NCBI RefSeq assembly: GCF_900198365.1
Contig: NZ_FZMS01000009.1
Location: 99,300-163,299 of the forward strand
Length of the DNA stretch: 64,000 nt
Reading direction: 5' to 3'
DNA from: Helicobacter bilis
Lineage (GTDB): Bacteria > Campylobacterota > Campylobacteria > Campylobacterales > Helicobacteraceae
The notes beneath the pieces are model-generated. The model was not told the origin of the DNA. It was given only the letters and a program-made list of their open reading frames with translations, and made no database searches. The position numbers and the translations under genes were made by a program. Below, piece after piece: positions 1 through 9,394 of this stretch. The stretch's first letter is position 1; each line of letters starts with the position of its first letter.

Positions 1-89
1 ATGTAGCAAAAGAACTCATTAGTGCGGCAAATCATATCTATGGCATGTCAGATATTAAGGCAGTTGGCAAAGCAAATATACAGGATTAG
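1..89 (+). CDS. C-terminal end of an unidentified protein (possibly M16 zinc protease)
   Basis: An open frame enters from the left edge and stops at TAG 87-89, giving about 28 residues ending in VGKANIQD. The fragment is too short to identify. In Campylobacter jejuni and H. pylori, as I recall, the gene before dapA and the short-chain dehydrogenase is an M16-family zinc protease, and a tail with VAKELI fits such a protein loosely. The identification is inferred from gene order only. Confidence 0.4.
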   Translation, partial: VAKELISAANHIYGMSDIKAVGKANIQD

Positions 90-348
90 GGGCTAATAAG
101 TGTTGCTTTAGACGCTTATTTTTTGCAGATTCTCTAGTTTTGATTTATCGCTATGCTTTCTTACACTTAATTCCATGTTTTGCTATCTTTTTGCAATTTT
201 GCTTTATTGTTCATAAACTTTCATATATTTACTTCTAAACTCACATTTAAAGCAATGTGGATTTGATTTTTTTTAATTCCACTTTTACACAAGCTAATAC
301 AAAACAAAGAAAAAGTAAAAATATACAAAACTCTAACATTTTTTAGGT

Positions 349-354
349 ATTATA
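349..354 (+). promoter_or_regulatory. possible -10 element of dapA
   Basis: TATTAT in an A/T-rich stretch, 32 bases before the chosen dapA start, with no -35 box. The match to the TATAAT consensus is moderate. Confidence 0.35.
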
Positions 355-386
355 ACGGCTATTTGCCTATGAAAAGTGAGGAATAT

Positions 387-1283
387 ATGCCATTAGGTGC
401 GATGAGTGCATTAATCACCCCATTTAAGAATGGAAAAATAGACACGCAGACTTACGAGTATCTTATCAAGCGACAAATCAAATATGGTATGGACGCATGT
501 GTGCCAGCAGGCACAACTGGTGAGAGTGCTACTATGAGTCATAGCGAACATAAAGAGTGTATAGAAATTGCCGTGCAGACATGTAAAAACACAGGCATAA
601 AGGTATTGGCAGGGGCTGGAAGTAATAATACGACTGAAGCCGTTGAGTTAGCACAATTTGCAGAAAAGTGTGGTGCAGATGCTATATTATCAGTTGCCCC
701 ATATTACAATAAGCCCACGCAAGAGGGCATTTATAGACACTATAAGGCAATAGCAGATTCTGTAAATATACCTATTATGCTTTATAATGTCCCATCACGC
801 ACAGGCTGTAATATCGAGGTAGAAACAGCAATAAGGCTTTTTAAATCAGTAAAAAATATATATGCGATTAAGGAAGCAAGTGGTATGCTTGATAAAGTGT
901 ATTCACTTATGAATATGCAAGAGAGTAATTCACAAAAGAGATTGCATATTTTAAGCGGTGATGATGCGCTTAATTATGGGATTTTATGCAGTGGTGGAAG
1001 TGGCGTTGTATCAGTAACGGGCAATATTTTCCCACAAGATATTGCTAACCTTTGTCATTTTGCAATAGAGCAAAAAAATGATGAGAGTTTAGCTATTTCT
1101 AATAAACTTTATGATATAAATAAAGCTTTGTTTTTTGAAAGCAATCCCATCCCGATTAAAGCGGCGATGTTTTTGCAGGGGCTTATCCCTACTTTGGAAT
1201 ATCGACTGCCATTGTGTGAGCCAAGCAAGGAATGCAAAGCGTTGCTTGAGAAAACTTTACAACATTATGAGGTGCAAAAATGA
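387..1283 (+). CDS. dapA: 4-hydroxy-tetrahydrodipicolinate synthase
   Basis: Condenses pyruvate with aspartate semialdehyde, the first step committed to lysine and diaminopimelate for peptidoglycan. The whole TIM-barrel family is present: the GTTGES phosphate-binding-like loop, [15 protein letters not shown] with the catalytic tyrosine, and the Schiff-base lysine K162 in AIKEASG. A longer frame opens at TTG 363 and an ATG lies at 369, but GAGGA sits five bases before ATG 387, which gives a 298-residue protein starting MPLGAM, the usual family length. The stop overlaps the next gene by four bases (ATGA), so the two are translationally coupled. dapB of the same pathway is at 38648. Confidence 0.95.
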   Translation: MPLGAMSALITPFKNGKIDTQTYEYLIKRQIKYGMDACVPAGTTGESATMSHSEHKECIEIAVQTCKNTGIKVLAGAGSNNTTEAVELAQFAEKCGADAILSVAPYYNKPTQEGIYRHYKAIADSVNIPIMLYNVPSRTGCNIEVETAIRLFKSVKNIYAIKEASGMLDKVYSLMNMQESNSQKRLHILSGDDALNYGILCSGGSGVVSVTGNIFPQDIANLCHFAIEQKNDESLAISNKLYDINKALFFESNPIPIKAAMFLQGLIPTLEYRLPLCEPSKECKALLEKTLQHYEVQK

Positions 1284-2077
1284 AAGAACAACTTACAAGT
1301 GAATACATGAAAGGCAAGACTCTGGTTATAAGTGGTGCTACTCGGGGTATCGGCAAGGCTATTCTTTATCGCTTTGCACGAGAAGGTGTGAATGTAGCTT
1401 TTACTTATAATAAGAATGAAGAGGAAGCACAAAAAATCGCACAAGATTTAGAATCTAAGTATCAAATCAAGGCAAGATATTATCCGCTTAATGTATTAGA
1501 GCCAGAGCAGTATGTAGGGCTATTTGAGCAGATTGATAAAGATTTTGATCGAGTGGATTTCTTTATATCAAATGCTATTATTTATGGACGAAGTGTTGTT
1601 GGTGGGTTTGCACCATTTATGCGTTTAAAGCCTAAAGGGTTAAATAATATTTACACAGCAACCGTGTTAGCCTTTGTCGTAGGTGCACAAGAGGCAGTTA
1701 AGCGTATGCAAAAAGTAGGCGGTGGCAATATTGTAACACTTAGCTCCACAGGAAATCTTGTCTATATGCCAAACTATGCAGGGCATGGTAACTCTAAAAA
1801 TGCGGTAGAAACAATGGTAAAATACGCCGCACAAGATTTAGGCGAGTTTAATATCCGCGTAAATGCAGTGAGTGGCGGACCCATTGACACAGATGCACTA
1901 AAAGCTTTCCCAGATTATGATGAGGTAAAAGCAAAGGTTGAAGAACAAAGTCCATTAAAAAGAATGGGAACGCCAAATGACTTAGCAGGGGCTGCATTCT
2001 TCCTTTGTGATAATACGCAAAGCTCTTGGCTAACGGGACAAACTATTGTAATTGATGGTGGCACAACTTTCGTATAA
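1280..2077 (+). CDS. FabL-type enoyl-ACP reductase (short-chain dehydrogenase)
   Basis: A 265-residue Rossmann-fold SDR. The cofactor motif is GATRGIG at residues 19-25. The active site reads Y-x6-K (YAGHGNSK) after an SST motif. That spacing is typical of enoyl-ACP reductases FabI/FabL rather than the classical SDR Y-x3-K. The following [11 protein letters not shown] segment closely resembles Bacillus FabL as I remember it. Relatives in Helicobacter and Campylobacter beside dapA are often labelled 7-alpha-hydroxysteroid dehydrogenase (hdhA). From the sequence I prefer enoyl reduction in fatty-acid elongation, with NAD(P)H as donor. It overlaps dapA by four bases and is cotranscribed with it. 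Confidence 0.75.
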   Translation: MKEQLTSEYMKGKTLVISGATRGIGKAILYRFAREGVNVAFTYNKNEEEAQKIAQDLESKYQIKARYYPLNVLEPEQYVGLFEQIDKDFDRVDFFISNAIIYGRSVVGGFAPFMRLKPKGLNNIYTATVLAFVVGAQEAVKRMQKVGGGNIVTLSSTGNLVYMPNYAGHGNSKNAVETMVKYAAQDLGEFNIRVNAVSGGPIDTDALKAFPDYDEVKAKVEEQSPLKRMGTPNDLAGAAFFLCDNTQSSWLTGQTIVIDGGTTFV

Positions 2078-2112
2078 GATTGAAGTTTTAAAGTGTGTAT
2101 TTTGGGTGCATA

Positions 2113-4050
2113 ATGCAGATATTGAATGCAATTATACGCAAGTATAGGGCATTTAGGGACTTTTGGCATACGCATATTGCTACTTATACTTACATCGACT
2201 TGTATCCGCATTTAAAGACTCCCTTAGATACTAACAATTCTGCACCAAATAAAAACAACTCAATAGATTCTGCATGCAATACTGCCCGCAATAAAGAGAG
2301 AGAAACTATAGAATCTATCCAACCTTATGTAGCACAAAATGAAACAGGTCTAGAATCTAGCATAAGTTTCGATAGGTTAAGTGATTCTAAGGATAGTAAT
2401 GAGAAGTTAGAATCTAATAATTATGATTCAAGATTTAGTGCTAATTTAAATAATAGTGAAAGTTTAGATTCTATACACTCCACATTACAAAACTCCGCTT
2501 TCGCACAAACCACTATCACGCAAACAACAGAGAGTTTAGAGTCTAGTCCAAATGGGTGGGTGCAGGGTGCAGTAGTGCAAAATAAGGAAAATCTAAAACC
2601 TAGCCCTAGTGTCAGCAAATCGCAAGATTTCATAAGTAAATCAACACAGCATCTAGATTTCAATACGACGGCTTGTCATATTAACCTTGAGCAAAGCGAA
2701 AGGGAAATATCTAGCATAGAGTTAGAACAGAATCTAGATTCTAAACCAGCTTGTTATGTTGAGCGTAGCGAAACATCTAATATAGAATCTAAAACAGATT
2801 TTTCGCTTAACGCTCAAAATGACAATAAACAAAATCTAGATTCTATAAAATCTATGCCCCAAAGTTCAACATCCGCACAAGTAGCACAAAACCTAGATTC
2901 CAAAAATCATGCCCTAAACTCCCAGCCCCAAGCAGATTTAACACGAAATTTATACTCCACACAAACAACAAATAAAAATCCCAGCACAAAAGATACAATC
3001 CATTCCACACAGAATCTAACTCAAGCAAATCTAACCCCCTTGCTCCACGCCCTAAAAAAGCCCTATATCACATTAAATCAATTAAATAGCAATCACACAA
3101 AGCCACACCCACTAGCAAATATATTTCATTGCAAGAAAAGTATGCGAATGTATTATACAATCCTGCCGCTAAACTCATTAGAAGCAAGTAATATTGACAT
3201 TGAAAAAAGCGAGTTAAAAAGCCCAAATATGCTAGATTCCATCGTGCCACTAAAAGCAAAAAGCAATGGATTAATACCTTACAACTATGAATGCAAATAT
3301 TTCTTACAGAATCAAAACAAAACACATTTTAACTTTCAGCTTTTTGCGATAAAAAGTGAAGTTCTAGAATCTTATGCCCTAAAGTATTCAGGCAAGATTC
3401 TATGCTTAAACCCACTTGAAATGTTTTCATCGCTTTTCACACTCTACCCGCATTTAAAACGCTACACCATCATTTTTCAAGATTCTAACAAACATGCCTC
3501 ATGCCATTACACACAGGGCTTTTTAACCATAAGTGTTGTGTTGGAACGCACTGAAGCCTTGCAGAATTATTATTCATTGATTGAGGATTTTGGTGAGATT
3601 TTTTATTGTGATTTTAGTGGCAAGGCAGATTTATTGCTAGATTTTAAGGACATTGCAAGCCTATTTAACCTGCCTTTGAAAGAATGTTTGCAGCTACTTG
3701 CATTAGAGTATATCCGCACAAAACCAGCTTATATTCACTTTTACGCAAGGGCATTTTATAGTATGCGTTCATTCCTAAAAATGCTTTTATTTGCAACTTT
3801 ATGTATATTTATATTCTATTTTTTAGCACTTTTTTATCATAAATATGAGTATTTTCAATATCTAAGGCATGAAGCCCTTACACATAGCACGCAAATAGAT
3901 TCCCTCTATCACAAAAAGCAGCAATATCCACTCATGTATGAAAAACTTTTTGAAAATCTTTTAACTAAGCAAAGCCTAAATTTTTGCTTGCAACAAGACT
4001 ATAACGAGATAGAATCTACATGGATACAAACAGATTGTAATAAACCTTGA
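2113..4050 (+). CDS. low-complexity bitopic membrane protein of unknown function
   Basis: I do not recognise this protein. ATG 2113 (MQILNAI) gives 645 residues; an in-frame GTG at 2095 is less likely. Residues about 40-310 are a disordered Asn/Ser/Asp/Glu-rich stretch full of NLDSK, SLDS and LESS units, each coming from copies of the DNA word AGAWTCT. The stretch also carries a palindromic element (2751-2825), a single arm of it (2673-2712) and a G-rich repeat (2554-2567). The rest looks folded and normally coded. One transmembrane helix is at about 555-578, followed by a short C-terminal extracytoplasmic tail. It lies in the dapA-SDR transcription direction. Its N-terminal half seems to have grown by repeat accretion. 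Confidence 0.7.
   Translation: MQILNAIIRKYRAFRDFWHTHIATYTYIDLYPHLKTPLDTNNSAPNKNNSIDSACNTARNKERETIESIQPYVAQNETGLESSISFDRLSDSKDSNEKLESNNYDSRFSANLNNSESLDSIHSTLQNSAFAQTTITQTTESLESSPNGWVQGAVVQNKENLKPSPSVSKSQDFISKSTQHLDFNTTACHINLEQSEREISSIELEQNLDSKPACYVERSETSNIESKTDFSLNAQNDNKQNLDSIKSMPQSSTSAQVAQNLDSKNHALNSQPQADLTRNLYSTQTTNKNPSTKDTIHSTQNLTQANLTPLLHALKKPYITLNQLNSNHTKPHPLANIFHCKKSMRMYYTILPLNSLEASNIDIEKSELKSPNMLDSIVPLKAKSNGLIPYNYECKYFLQNQNKTHFNFQLFAIKSEVLESYALKYSGKILCLNPLEMFSSLFTLYPHLKRYTIIFQDSNKHASCHYTQGFLTISVVLERTEALQNYYSLIEDFGEIFYCDFSGKADLLLDFKDIASLFNLPLKECLQLLALEYIRTKPAYIHFYARAFYSMRSFLKMLLFATLCIFIFYFLALFYHKYEYFQYLRHEALTHSTQIDSLYHKKQQYPLMYEKLFENLLTKQSLNFCLQQDYNEIESTWIQTDCNKP
2554..2567 (+). repeat. 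G-rich dispersed repeat, copy 1 (partial)
   Basis: Three GGG runs (2554-2556, 2558-2560, 2565-2567) in GGGTGGGTGCAGGG. The same string continues to a fourth run in the mfd copy at 41018-41038, and a related copy is at 57693. It is unusual in this A/T-rich genome. Confidence 0.6.
2673..2712 (+). repeat. single arm of the palindromic element, degenerate
   Basis: TTGTCATATT, then GAGC and AAGCGAA, ending AAATATCT, matches the arm seen at 2751-2778 with two small insertions. No matching inverted arm lies close by. It is inside the ORF at 2113. Confidence 0.5.
2751..2825. repeat. in-frame palindromic element, copy 1
   Basis: The left arm 2751-2778 (TTGTTATGTTGAGCG, then AGCGAAACATCT) is mirrored by 2796-2825, whose reverse complement reads TTGTCATTTTGAGCG, then AGCGAAAAATCT. 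The loop holds an AGAATCT word. The element is wholly inside the ORF at 2113 and read as peptide C-Y-V-E-R-S ... D-F-S ... Q-N-D-N. Two further full copies are at 40901 and 63462. Confidence 0.75.
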
Positions 4051-4091
4051 TAGCTAATAATGTAAAGTTTTTACTATTTTTGTAAAAATAT

Positions 4092-4120
4092 TTTACATTT
4101 ATATTGACAATATATGTAAA
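4092..4120. promoter_or_regulatory. palindromic operator over the -35 box of the HTH gene
   Basis: TTTACA (4092-4097), inner palindrome TATATTGACAATATA (4100-4114), then TGTAAA (4115-4120). It is symmetric except for two extra bases in the left half, and covers the TTGACA -35 box. This is a likely binding site for an autoregulating dimer. Confidence 0.55.
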
Positions 4121-4132
4121 GTATGCTAATAT
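4104..4132 (+). promoter_or_regulatory. sigma-70 promoter with full -35 box, HTH gene
   Basis: TTGACA (4104-4109), a 17-base spacer and TAATAT (4127-4132), 21 bases before the ATG at 4154. A consensus -35 box is rare in this window. Confidence 0.7.
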
Positions 4133-4153
4133 TCTAAGCATAAAGGACATAAT

Positions 4154-4609
4154 ATGGATAAAAACAGCACATTAAGAGATCGCCTGCGGGAGTTAGGCAT
4201 AAAGATTGTAGATTTAGCAAATATGCTAGATATATCACGCCCCACACTCTATAAGCATATAGAATCTTATGAGACAAATGCGTTAGAAAATCTTGATTCT
4301 AGCTATATCGCATTGTTTAATTACATTACGCAAAATGAGTTTATCAATGCGAAAAATGTCTTTATCTATATCACGCAAAATATCTTAAGACTTAAAGAGA
4401 AAGATTTTCAGAACAAGGTAACAATCACAGGCAACGCACAAAAAGATGCTTTCATTACCTTGCTTTTAGAATCTAATCGCTTTGATGACTTACTTGGCTA
4501 TTTTATTTCATGTTATGAACTTTTAGAGAAAGACACATTAAGCGATGAAAGCAAGGCATTTTTGCAACCACTTTTAAAGCTTTATGAAAGTCTTGGTTTA
4601 AAACTTTAA
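4154..4609 (+). CDS. small helix-turn-helix regulator
   Basis: 151 residues. The N-terminus (about residues 17-40, VDLANMLDISRPTLYKHI) is a clear helix-turn-helix with a recognition helix of SRPTLYKHI type, as in phage-like and TetR/MerR-like regulators. The rest is helical and unassigned, with no ligand-binding family I can name, and probably dimerises. A consensus promoter overlapped by a palindrome lies directly upstream, suggesting negative autoregulation. The next gene starts 21 bases after its stop and is probably cotranscribed. The HTH is seen in the sequence; repressor function is inference. Confidence 0.7.
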   Translation: MDKNSTLRDRLRELGIKIVDLANMLDISRPTLYKHIESYETNALENLDSSYIALFNYITQNEFINAKNVFIYITQNILRLKEKDFQNKVTITGNAQKDAFITLLLESNRFDDLLGYFISCYELLEKDTLSDESKAFLQPLLKLYESLGLKL

Positions 4610-4630
4610 TTTTATTATAAGGAGCATATT

Positions 4631-4927
4631 ATGGCAAAGAAAGAAACACAGCAAAGAGTTTTGGTAATCAAAAACCTTAAAAATATCGGCGTTAGTCAAA
4701 TGGATTCTGATTATAACTTAAGCGATAAACCAGAAGAATTAGTTCTAAATACAAGCTATACAGGCGATCATCATGGCGGCTTAGTAACATCACTATTGAA
4801 AAAAATTGACTATATTGCCTGTGAAACACATGCTAGATTTTTTGAAGATGGGGAAGAAAGACTTGCCAAACTAAGAGAGTTAATCACAGAGGCTGGTGCC
4901 AACAATATTCTTTTAGACTGGATATAG
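4631..4927 (+). CDS. conserved-looking small protein of unknown function
   Basis: 98 residues, soluble, starting MAKKETQQRV behind a strong site (AAGGAG, seven bases before the ATG). No family recognised. It contains an acidic/His stretch (TGDHHGG, CETHARFF) and ends in LLDWI. It follows the HTH gene by 21 bases in the same direction, so it may be its partner or target. The good ribosome site and normal codon use support a real gene. Confidence 0.7.
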   Translation: MAKKETQQRVLVIKNLKNIGVSQMDSDYNLSDKPEELVLNTSYTGDHHGGLVTSLLKKIDYIACETHARFFEDGEERLAKLRELITEAGANNILLDWI

Positions 4928-5085
4928 AATCCTTCTTTATAATTACAAAAAAAATTCGATAAGATTTATACATAAGTCTATACTTTTGCTTTTTTTGTAT
5001 TAATAAAGGAATGATACTTCAGGCAAATTTTAGACTATTCGTTGCTTTGATATTTCACACATGATATATAAGAACTTGTTTTTTA

Positions 5086-6492
5086 TCACTTATACCACTT
5101 AGGGAGCTTTTCCATACCAGAATCTTTAAACATATCTATTTTGCTTTTAGCATTTATCTCCCAGTAATCTAAGTCTTGATTAAAGCTTGTAGCACTCTCG
5201 AACATTCTATCCATATATCTTACATTGTGCATACGCCAGAATCTTAACTCTTGATTAAAAGAAGTTGCATTTCTAAACATTTCGCTAGTATTCCACACAT
5301 CAGCAAGATTCCATTTATTTAAGGGCTGATTAAACTCTTTTGCATTTTTAAACATAGCACTCATGCTTGTTACATGGCTTACATTCCATGTGTTTAGGCT
5401 TTGATTAAATTTCAATGCCCCTTCAAACATAGATCGCATTTCACGCACTTTTGACACATTCCAAGATTCTAAAGGTTGGTTAAACTCTTTTGCATTTTTA
5501 AACATAGCAAACATACTTTCCACTCTACCTACATTCCAAGAATTTAGGGGTTGATTAAAGCTTATTGCATTTTCAAACATATTTTCCATATATTTTACTT
5601 TACTTACATTCCAAGCGTTAATATTTTGATTAAAAGAAGTAGCAAAAGCAAACATGGCATTCATATTGATGACATTTGCCACATTAAGAGATTCTAAAGC
5701 GCCATTAAAAGACTTTGCACCAAAAAACATCTCACGCATACTTTCGACATTTCTTGTGTCCCATTTATTTAGACTTTGGTTAAAACTTTCTGCTTCAAAA
5801 AACATGGCATTCATATAACGCACATTCGCCACATTCCAAGATTCTAAAGACTGATTAAAAGCTTTAGCTCTTGCAAACATGTTATTCATGCTTTCAACTT
5901 TAGCTACATTCCATCGTGAAATATCTTGATTAAACTGCATGGCATCAGCAAACATAAAGTCCATATTTGTAACATTTGCTACATTCCATTTAGAAATATC
6001 ATGGTTGAAATACTTTGCATGATCAAACATTGCATACATATTGGTAACATTTTTGACATTCCAAGATTCTATACCGCTAAAATCTCTCCGCATCGAGTTT
6101 TTAAATAACGCACTCATGTCTGTAACCGCACTTGTATCAATGTCGCCTAGCTTTATGGTATTATTATCCACAAGGGCTTTTAGCTCGTTTTTTGTCTGCG
6201 GTGCGTGAAGTTTTTTTGTAGTTTTTGGTTTTGTAGCTTTTTGTTTAGAAACTAGCTTTTCTTCTGTGTCTTTTAGATTAGATTCTAGGCTTGTATCTTG
6301 TGTTTTTGTGTCTTGTTTTTTATCTTTATTTACATTGCTTTTAGAATCTTCTGTGTTTGGGTCAGCTTTAGAATCTTTTTCTGTTTTACTCGTAGTTTCT
6401 TTAGAATCTTTAGAATCCGGTGTTGTATTTTTCACACAACCTAGCATTACAATATGACAAAAAAATAAAGTGGCAATAAAGATAAAACGCAT
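5086..6492 (-). CDS. DUF285 (BspA-like) repeat lipoprotein
   Basis: 468 residues. A lipoprotein signal ends in MLGC (acylated Cys19), followed by a disordered Lys/Asp/Ser/Thr linker to about residue 95. Then come about 13 tandem 25-residue repeats of the form W-N-V-x-x-V-x-x-M-x-x-M-F-x-x-A-x-x-F-N-Q. This is the DUF285 repeat (PF03382), a leucine-rich-repeat relative common on surface proteins of Mycoplasma and some host-associated bacteria. Near-identical 75-bp units could recombine and change repeat number. It is probably surface-exposed and may bind host or matrix ligands, which is inference. The last two repeats are degenerate (WRMHNV, WEINAK). Confidence 0.85.
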   Translation of the reverse strand: MRFIFIATLFFCHIVMLGCVKNTTPDSKDSKETTSKTEKDSKADPNTEDSKSNVNKDKKQDTKTQDTSLESNLKDTEEKLVSKQKATKPKTTKKLHAPQTKNELKALVDNNTIKLGDIDTSAVTDMSALFKNSMRRDFSGIESWNVKNVTNMYAMFDHAKYFNHDISKWNVANVTNMDFMFADAMQFNQDISRWNVAKVESMNNMFARAKAFNQSLESWNVANVRYMNAMFFEAESFNQSLNKWDTRNVESMREMFFGAKSFNGALESLNVANVINMNAMFAFATSFNQNINAWNVSKVKYMENMFENAISFNQPLNSWNVGRVESMFAMFKNAKEFNQPLESWNVSKVREMRSMFEGALKFNQSLNTWNVSHVTSMSAMFKNAKEFNQPLNKWNLADVWNTSEMFRNATSFNQELRFWRMHNVRYMDRMFESATSFNQDLDYWEINAKSKIDMFKDSGMEKLPKWYK

Positions 6493-6539
6493 AACTATTC
6501 CTTTACTTTATAGATTCTAAAACTTAGCATGATTTAGGG

Positions 6540-8831
6540 CTATATAATCTCTTGCCTTTGTTTTTGTATATCAAACACAAGGGTATTATTTTTTACATTA
6601 ATATGGGCTACCCCGCCTTTACGCAGTTCTCCAAATAGCATGGCATTGCTTAAAGGAAGCTTAATAGCAGAATCTATAGTTTTTTTAATCTCCCTTGCCC
6701 CAAGTGCTTTATCAATAGATTGTTGCGCTATAAATTGTGCGGCTTTTGTGCTAAGCTTTAGCGTAATATGCTTTTCTTTTAGCGTTTCGTTTAAATCGGC
6801 GATATATTTTTGTGCGATTTTTTGCAGTTCATTCACACCAAGTGGCATAAAGGGGATAATCGCATCAAGCCTACTGCGAAACTCTGGGCTAAAAGTATCC
6901 TTAATCGCCATGCCAACTCTATGCTCACTTGTATCAAGGAATCCCACAGAGTTACCCTCTTTACTCCCTGCATTACTCGTCATAATCAAAATCACATTTT
7001 TAAAGTCAGCTTTATTATTTTGATTATCCGTTAATGTCGCAGAATCCATGATTTGCAACAAAATATTATACACATCGCTGTGTGCCTTTTCAATCTCATC
7101 AAGCAATAATACACAATGCGGATTTATGCGTATTTTATTGATTAAAAGCCCACCTTCTTCATAGCCTACATATCCAGCAGGAGAGCCAATCAGCTTACTA
7201 ATGCTATGAGATTCTGCGTATTCACTCATATCGATTCGCTCAAATTTAATGCCAAGTATTTTTGCTAATTCCTTGCTTAACTCAGTCTTGCCAACACCAG
7301 AAGGACCAGTGAAGAGAAAACTTGCAATTGGGCGGTGCAATTCACCCAAACCAGCCTTATTAATTTTTATCTTTTCTACGATTTTCTCAATTGCTTTATC
7401 TTGAGAAAAAATGCGTTTTTTAAGTTTTGATTCTAGATTCTTTAATAGCATACTTTCATCGGCATTAATCGTTGATTTTGGAATGTTTGTAATTGAAGCC
7501 ATAAGCGATTCAATATGCTCTTTGGTGATGATTTTATGCTGTGTTTTAGAATCTTTTTTTGTTTTCTTTGTCTTTGTTAGCTTCTCTAAAGTCTCATTTT
7601 TTTTCTCATCATTGCATAAAAACTCGTTTAATTGTGCCTTTGCTCCAGCCTCATCCATTAAATCTATGGCTTTATCGGGCAAATGTCTCTCTGTGATATA
7701 CTTGCTTGATAGGCTCACACAGGCTTTTATCGCTTCATTTTCATAGGTTACATTATGAAACTTTTCATAAAGCGGTGCGATTTTCTCAAGGATTAATAGG
7801 CATTCATCTTCACTTGGCTCTTCGACTTTTATCTGCGTAAAACGGCGTGCTAATGCCTTATCCTTATCAAATGAGTTTTTATAATCATGACTTGTAGTCG
7901 CACCAATGCAACGCAGTCTCCCACTAGCAAGCATAGGCTTTAAAAGATTTGAAAAGTCCATGCCACCGCTATTTGACTGACCCGCTCCAACAATCATGTG
8001 AATCTCATCAAAGAAAATAATGATATTCTTATCTTTCTCCACTTCAGCTAGAATCTTTTTAATACGCGTTTCAAACTCGCCACGATACTTTGTCCCCGCC
8101 ACAACAGAGCTTACATCAACCGCATAAATCACATTGTTAAGCAATTTTGCAGGCACACTTCCCTCTACGATACGCAATGCTAAGCCCTCCACAATGGCAC
8201 TTTTGCCAACTCCAGCCTCACCTATTAACATAGGATTATTTTTCTTGCGACGGCATAGCACTTGTGCGATTTGATTGATCTCTAAATCTCTACCTATAAG
8301 CGGATCAATTTTTCCTTCAATAGCTAATTGATTAAGATTTTTTGCGTATTTTTCAAGCTGACTTTGAGAATCTTTTGTTTTTTCCCTAGAGACATGCTCA
8401 TCAAAATCTACCACAATACGCATTACATCTTCTATTTGAATGCCTTGTGCTTTTAATAATCTCGCACAATAGCAATCCTCTTCTTGCATAAGGGCTACAA
8501 AAAAATCACCAATTCCAACACTAGCCTTTTGTGCGTTTTTTGCATGTGAAATCATGTGATCAAATACACGCATAAAGGCTGGTGTTTGGTGTGGTGCTTC
8601 TAATTCTTTTAGGGCTCTTCCCTTTGGTATATGTTTTTCTAAATACGCACTAAGAGAATCCATTAAAATCTTTGTATTTGCCCCAGTTGCTTCGACGAGT
8701 TCTCTACCCAAAGGATTCTCAAGCATGACATAAAAAGCATGCTCAATCGTTAAAACATTATGTCGCATATCTTCTACAAAATGAAGTGTTTTTTGAAAAA
8801 TGTTTGATAAAGTCGAATTTAGCTCATCCAT
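6540..8831 (-). CDS. clpA: ATP-dependent Clp protease ATPase subunit ClpA
   Basis: 763 residues, the usual ClpA length. It has an N-terminal Clp-N domain (1-145), then two AAA+ modules with Walker A GEAGVGKS and GPSGVGKT and Walker B sequences IIFFDEIH and [10 protein letters not shown]. There is no ClpB coiled-coil middle domain; a short charged insert ([20 protein letters not shown]) sits between the modules. ClpA unfolds substrates and feeds them to ClpP (44467). It starts eight bases after the clpS stop, so adaptor and unfoldase are cotranslated. Confidence 0.95.
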   Translation of the reverse strand: MDELNSTLSNIFQKTLHFVEDMRHNVLTIEHAFYVMLENPLGRELVEATGANTKILMDSLSAYLEKHIPKGRALKELEAPHQTPAFMRVFDHMISHAKNAQKASVGIGDFFVALMQEEDCYCARLLKAQGIQIEDVMRIVVDFDEHVSREKTKDSQSQLEKYAKNLNQLAIEGKIDPLIGRDLEINQIAQVLCRRKKNNPMLIGEAGVGKSAIVEGLALRIVEGSVPAKLLNNVIYAVDVSSVVAGTKYRGEFETRIKKILAEVEKDKNIIIFFDEIHMIVGAGQSNSGGMDFSNLLKPMLASGRLRCIGATTSHDYKNSFDKDKALARRFTQIKVEEPSEDECLLILEKIAPLYEKFHNVTYENEAIKACVSLSSKYITERHLPDKAIDLMDEAGAKAQLNEFLCNDEKKNETLEKLTKTKKTKKDSKTQHKIITKEHIESLMASITNIPKSTINADESMLLKNLESKLKKRIFSQDKAIEKIVEKIKINKAGLGELHRPIASFLFTGPSGVGKTELSKELAKILGIKFERIDMSEYAESHSISKLIGSPAGYVGYEEGGLLINKIRINPHCVLLLDEIEKAHSDVYNILLQIMDSATLTDNQNNKADFKNVILIMTSNAGSKEGNSVGFLDTSEHRVGMAIKDTFSPEFRSRLDAIIPFMPLGVNELQKIAQKYIADLNETLKEKHITLKLSTKAAQFIAQQSIDKALGAREIKKTIDSAIKLPLSNAMLFGELRKGGVAHINVKNNTLVFDIQKQRQEII

Positions 8832-8839
8832 TTTAACCC

Positions 8840-9163
8840 CTACATAACATCACGCAAAACAAGTCGCAATGGCATACCACTATCTCGTATAAAATTTGTC
8901 GCCATGCTAAACTTTAGCTCCGCAATATCATAGGGATACACACCGCAACTTCCCTCGCCTGTGTTATGCACAAACTGCGTGATTGTTTGTGCATCAAGCA
9001 TACTCTTGTTAAACACACGCATAAGCAAGGTAATAACAAAATCAACGCTTGTATAATCATCATTTAGCAGGATAATCTCTTGCATTCTGGGCTGGGCTAT
9101 CTCTACCTCATGCAATGTTTCAAAATTAGCAGAATCTGAATATTCATATTTATTATCTGGCAT
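8840..9163 (-). CDS. clpS: ClpS N-end-rule adaptor
   Basis: Delivers N-degron substrates to ClpA. The core family motif is present: LLNDDYTSVDFVI..LMRVF, with the Asp-Asp pair that holds the substrate N-terminus, and HNTGEGSCGVYPYDIAE. A TTG at 9190 extends the frame, but a GTGGAG ribosome site precedes ATG 9163 (MPDNKYEY), giving 107 residues, the normal ClpS length. It lies immediately before clpA in the same direction. The intergenic region to leuD (9164-9394) is divergent and carries both promoters. Confidence 0.93.
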   Translation of the reverse strand: MPDNKYEYSDSANFETLHEVEIAQPRMQEIILLNDDYTSVDFVITLLMRVFNKSMLDAQTITQFVHNTGEGSCGVYPYDIAELKFSMATNFIRDSGMPLRLVLRDVM

Positions 9164-9394
9164 TATAAACTCCACTTGTTGATTCAACAAAGCTTCATTT
9201 TATCAAAAATTCACTTAGTTTTTGCAATTATTTTTATATTTTAAATGATTATATTGAGCTTAAATTGCGATATTAAATGCAAGTTATATAACGTTGTAAA
9301 ACATAAATTTATGCTTTTTTGAATTTTTAGGATAAAATGTTAGAAATGTAAAGAATATAAAACATGAAACATACGCACATTAAAAGGAAAAGCG

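Noticed and set aside
363..386. TTG or ATG start of dapA upstream of 387
   Set aside because: GAGGA is correctly placed for ATG 387, and the extra residues are not part of the family.
5086..6200. CRISPR-like array because of regular 75-bp spacing
   Set aside because: The units are codons of a continuous DUF285 protein, without unique spacers; no cas genes are near.
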